Below, piece by piece: positions 62,911 through 64,000 of a stretch of DNA of 64,000 nucleotides. Every line of letters begins with the position of its first letter. The first letter of the stretch is position 1. The DNA comes from Aquabacterium sp. (GTDB lineage Bacteria > Pseudomonadota > Gammaproteobacteria > Burkholderiales > Burkholderiaceae_C). The notes under the pieces are model-generated. The model was not told where the DNA came from and searched no databases. It was given only the letters and a program-made list of their open reading frames with translations. The position numbers and the translations under genes were made by a program. Location: NCBI GenBank assembly GCA_023266355.1, contig JAHFQM010000001.1, positions 62,001-126,000 on the forward strand, in the 5' to 3' direction.

Positions 62911-63930
62911 TTACTTCAGCCCGTTCAGGCCTTTGCTGAGGGTGTTCGCGTCCAGGGCCGTGCTGGCGCCTTCGGCTGGTGCCGACGGCGCGATGGGCGC
63001 CAGCGGCGAGACAGCGCTCGCGCCAGCGTCGGCGCCCGAAGCAGCACCCGAAGCGGCCTTCTCGGCGAACTTGCCGATGTACTCGATCTTGGCGGCGGCG
63101 CGCATGTCTTTCACCGCCTTCTGGGCGAATTCACGACGGCGTTCGACGGTCAGGAACTGCTCGATGGCCGGCTTGGCCTGGTCGAAGGTGACGGGCTGGT
63201 CCTTGCTGGCAATGACCAGCAGGGCCTTGAAGCCGTCCTTGGCGGTCAGGAACAGGGACTCGCCGTTGGCGACTTTGGAGAGGGGCTCGATGATGGGCAT
63301 CGGCAGGCCTTCGGCGCCTTGGGTCACCTGGTTGGTGGTGAACTTCAGGCCGGCGGCCTGGATGGCCTGGGCGTACTCGCTCGGGGTGCGCACGGTCTTG
63401 AGCTTCTCGATCAGCTCCTTGGATTGTGCGGGCGTGCAGGGCACGGTGAACTCTTGCAGGGCGTACACCTTGCGCTGCGAGAACAGGGCGGGCTTGGCGT
63501 CGAAGTACTTGCGGATTTCGTCACCCGTGGGCGGGGTGGTGCCGGCCACGGAAGCCTTCTCGATGTAGGTGCGCGCCAGGATGTTGCGGCGGGTGGCTTC
63601 CAGCACGGCCAGCACCTGCGGGTCGCGGTCGAGCTTTTGCTCTTCGGCCTTGGCCACGGCCAGTTGCTGATCGATCAGGCCTTCGAGGACCTGGCGGCCG
63701 GCGGCGTCGGCCTGCTCGGGGCGCAGGCCTTGCTGGCGTTCCAGCACCTGGTTGATCTGGTGAACGGTGATTTCGGAACCATTGACGCGGGCAGCTGCCT
63801 GGCTGGCCTTGCCTTCGGACTTGGACTTGTCGCCGCAACCGGCGGCCAGGGTGGCGGCCACGACCACTGGCAGCAGGGCCAGGAGGCGCAGGGCGCGGGG
63901 TTGGGCAAGGGCGTGCAGGCGGTGTTGCAT
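62911..63930 (-). CDS. epsD: EpsD family peptidyl-prolyl cis-trans isomerase lipoprotein
   Basis: A 339-residue periplasmic lipoprotein. The signal peptide ends with lipobox LAAGC (C32). A SurA/PrsA-like N-terminal helical region (VNGSEITVHQINQVLERQQGL) precedes the rotamase part (LQEFTVPCTPAQSKELIEKL and FLTAKDGFKALLVIASKDQPVTF). The C-terminal tail is Ala/Ser-rich. It probably assists folding of the EPS export machinery. Genes further upstream of it on this strand, such as an EpsE/Wza exporter, would lie beyond the window. Confidence 0.9.
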   Translation of the reverse strand: MQHRLHALAQPRALRLLALLPVVVAATLAAGCGDKSKSEGKASQAAARVNGSEITVHQINQVLERQQGLRPEQADAAGRQVLEGLIDQQLAVAKAEEQKLDRDPQVLAVLEATRRNILARTYIEKASVAGTTPPTGDEIRKYFDAKPALFSQRKVYALQEFTVPCTPAQSKELIEKLKTVRTPSEYAQAIQAAGLKFTTNQVTQGAEGLPMPIIEPLSKVANGESLFLTAKDGFKALLVIASKDQPVTFDQAKPAIEQFLTVERRREFAQKAVKDMRAAAKIEYIGKFAEKAASGAASGADAGASAVSPLAPIAPSAPAEGASTALDANTLSKGLNGLK

Positions 63931-64000
63931 GGTCGGGTGTGAGGAGGTTGGTCAGTGAAGGTGCACAGTTGCCGGATGTATCGGCTCCTGTGCGAGATTC

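Overview
The window is a high-GC exopolysaccharide (EPS) biosynthesis and export locus, almost entirely coding and densely packed, with many 4-bp ATGA or GTGA start/stop overlaps. The gene families (EpsD, EpsF, EpsG, exosortase B and EpsI of the methanolan type; WcaI-like and CgeB-like glycosyltransferases; MBOAT/SGNH acetylation genes) and the codon use point to a betaproteobacterium, probably Burkholderiales. Species cannot be set from the sequence. I see no rRNA, tRNA, CRISPR array, transposase or integrase.

Layout. 1-2 kb (-): a UDP-glucuronate 4-epimerase cut by the window edge and a sugar-1-phosphate nucleotidyltransferase. 2.1-10.3 kb (+): rfbBDAC for dTDP-L-rhamnose, then a flippase-like membrane protein, a HAD-UbiA fusion, a DprE1-like oxidase and a DprE2-like reductase. 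The last three look like a complete polyprenyl-phosphoryl-D-arabinose route. 10.3-11.4 kb (-): a second nucleotidyltransferase. 11.6-15.4 kb (+): a glycosyltransferase and a large double beta-helix protein behind a sigma-54-like promoter. 15.4-20.8 kb (-): an operon with a WcaF-like acetyltransferase, GMC oxidoreductase, aldo/keto reductase, AGE-family epimerase and GT9 transferase. 21.0 kb (+): an ATP-grasp-like protein. 21.9-46.0 kb (-): a very long run from GDP-fucose synthase through epsF, epsG, gmd, exosortase B, epsI, glycosyltransferases, a polymerase candidate, GT-C-like membrane proteins, a flippase and acyltransferases to an MBOAT protein. 46.2 kb (-): a WecG/TagA transferase. 47.5-57.9 kb (+): a second set of exosortase B, epsI, gmd, flippase, GT4, acyltransferase, polymerase, GT4 and Wzz-like protein. 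57.9-63.9 kb (-): membrane protein, beta-helix protein, epsG, epsF and epsD.

How it fits together. The precursors would be UDP-galacturonate, dTDP-rhamnose, GDP-mannose/GDP-fucose and lipid-linked D-arabinofuranose. There appear to be two parallel EPS assembly lines, each with its own exosortase B/EpsI pair, gmd, Wzx, Wzy, chain-length protein and EpsG ATPase. The two gmd copies are nearly identical and inverted.

Notable irregularities: an in-frame TAG in the SGNH/AlgX-like gene, an 18-nt C/G homopolymer between an intact acyltransferase and the 3' remnant of another, and two 24-residue MshEN-like (c-di-GMP-type) motifs at the N-terminus of both EpsG proteins.
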